NCBI GenBank assembly: GCA_948567375.1
Contig: OX419757.1
Span: forward strand, 27,342,001-27,406,000
DNA length: 64,000 bases
Direction: 5' to 3'
Source: Lunularia cruciata
Lineage: Eukaryota > Streptophyta > Marchantiopsida > Lunulariales > Lunulariaceae
Within the stretch, counting starts at the first letter, position 1. The number at the start of each line of letters is the position of its first letter. This document shows, piece after piece, positions 63,979 through 64,000 of this stretch. The position numbers and the translations under genes are program-made. Below the pieces are notes generated by a model. It saw nothing but the letters and a program-made list of their open reading frames with translations, was not told where the DNA came from and did not search any database.

Positions 63979-64000
63979 TGTGATAACCTGTTAAGTATCA
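63979..64000 (-). mobile_element. Possible start of a fourth A-family element
   Basis: TGTGATAACCTGTTAAGTAT resembles the left end of elements A and B (TGTGACAACCCGGAAAATAT), with transitions at several positions. The window ends here, so it cannot be confirmed. Confidence 0.3.

Overview
The window looks like plant nuclear DNA. It holds one intact, intron-rich gene, a 13-exon glycoside hydrolase family 1 beta-glucosidase, at the left end. Most of the rest is old, nested, stop-riddled LTR retrotransposons with smaller non-LTR relics. The pile-up of degenerate Ty3/gypsy and Ty1/copia copies, solo LTRs and very AT-rich decayed DNA would suit a large, slowly purging genome such as a conifer. That taxonomic guess is inference; no marker in the window fixes the species.

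Layout. 1-3.1 kb: no gene, but a dense run of hairpins and a 100-bp tandem duplication. 3.1-7.4 kb (minus): the GH1 gene, 13 exons that join to exactly 500 codons plus stop. 7.6-8.7 kb: a foldback and tandem-repeat cluster just upstream of that gene. 8.7-9.5 kb (plus): the C-terminal part of a LINE-type pol, with a much more mutated relative at 21.2-22.0 kb. 10.7-18.3 kb (minus): a decayed copia element (copia-2) whose gag is split by element A (13734-17500). 18.3-26.0 kb: mostly unrecognised and AT-rich.

Two nests dominate the right side. Nest 1 (26.0-39.3 kb, plus) is gypsy element G1. A solo LTR of its own family sits in the protease, and a 2.2-kb LTR-like repeat (R1 copy 1) sits in RNase H. 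R1 copy 1 itself carries a complete minus-strand chromovirus, G3 (31334-36958). A second, inverted R1 copy (39298-41519) ends the recognisable G1 sequence in its integrase. Nest 2 (42.2-54.6 kb) is a plus-strand copia (copia-1) split by minus-strand gypsy G2 (44836-54403). G2 is split by element B (45824-48523) and by an unidentified insert near 49 kb. R1 copy 3 follows (54605-56811), then a third relative of A (C, about 57.1-59.7 kb) and another minus-strand gypsy (G4, about 59.7-62.3 kb).

The most unusual material is the A/B/C family. A and B begin TGTGACAACCC, end GGGTACCACA, and are bounded by near-perfect 5-bp target duplications. They lack reverse transcriptase, integrase and visible flanking LTRs, and carry minus-strand coding remnants of an unrecognised protein with a coiled-coil tail. 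Other leads are perfect heat-shock-element motifs in both LTRs of G3, a long inverted repeat made by two R1 copies, and a set of near-perfect short inverted duplications scattered through otherwise decayed DNA.
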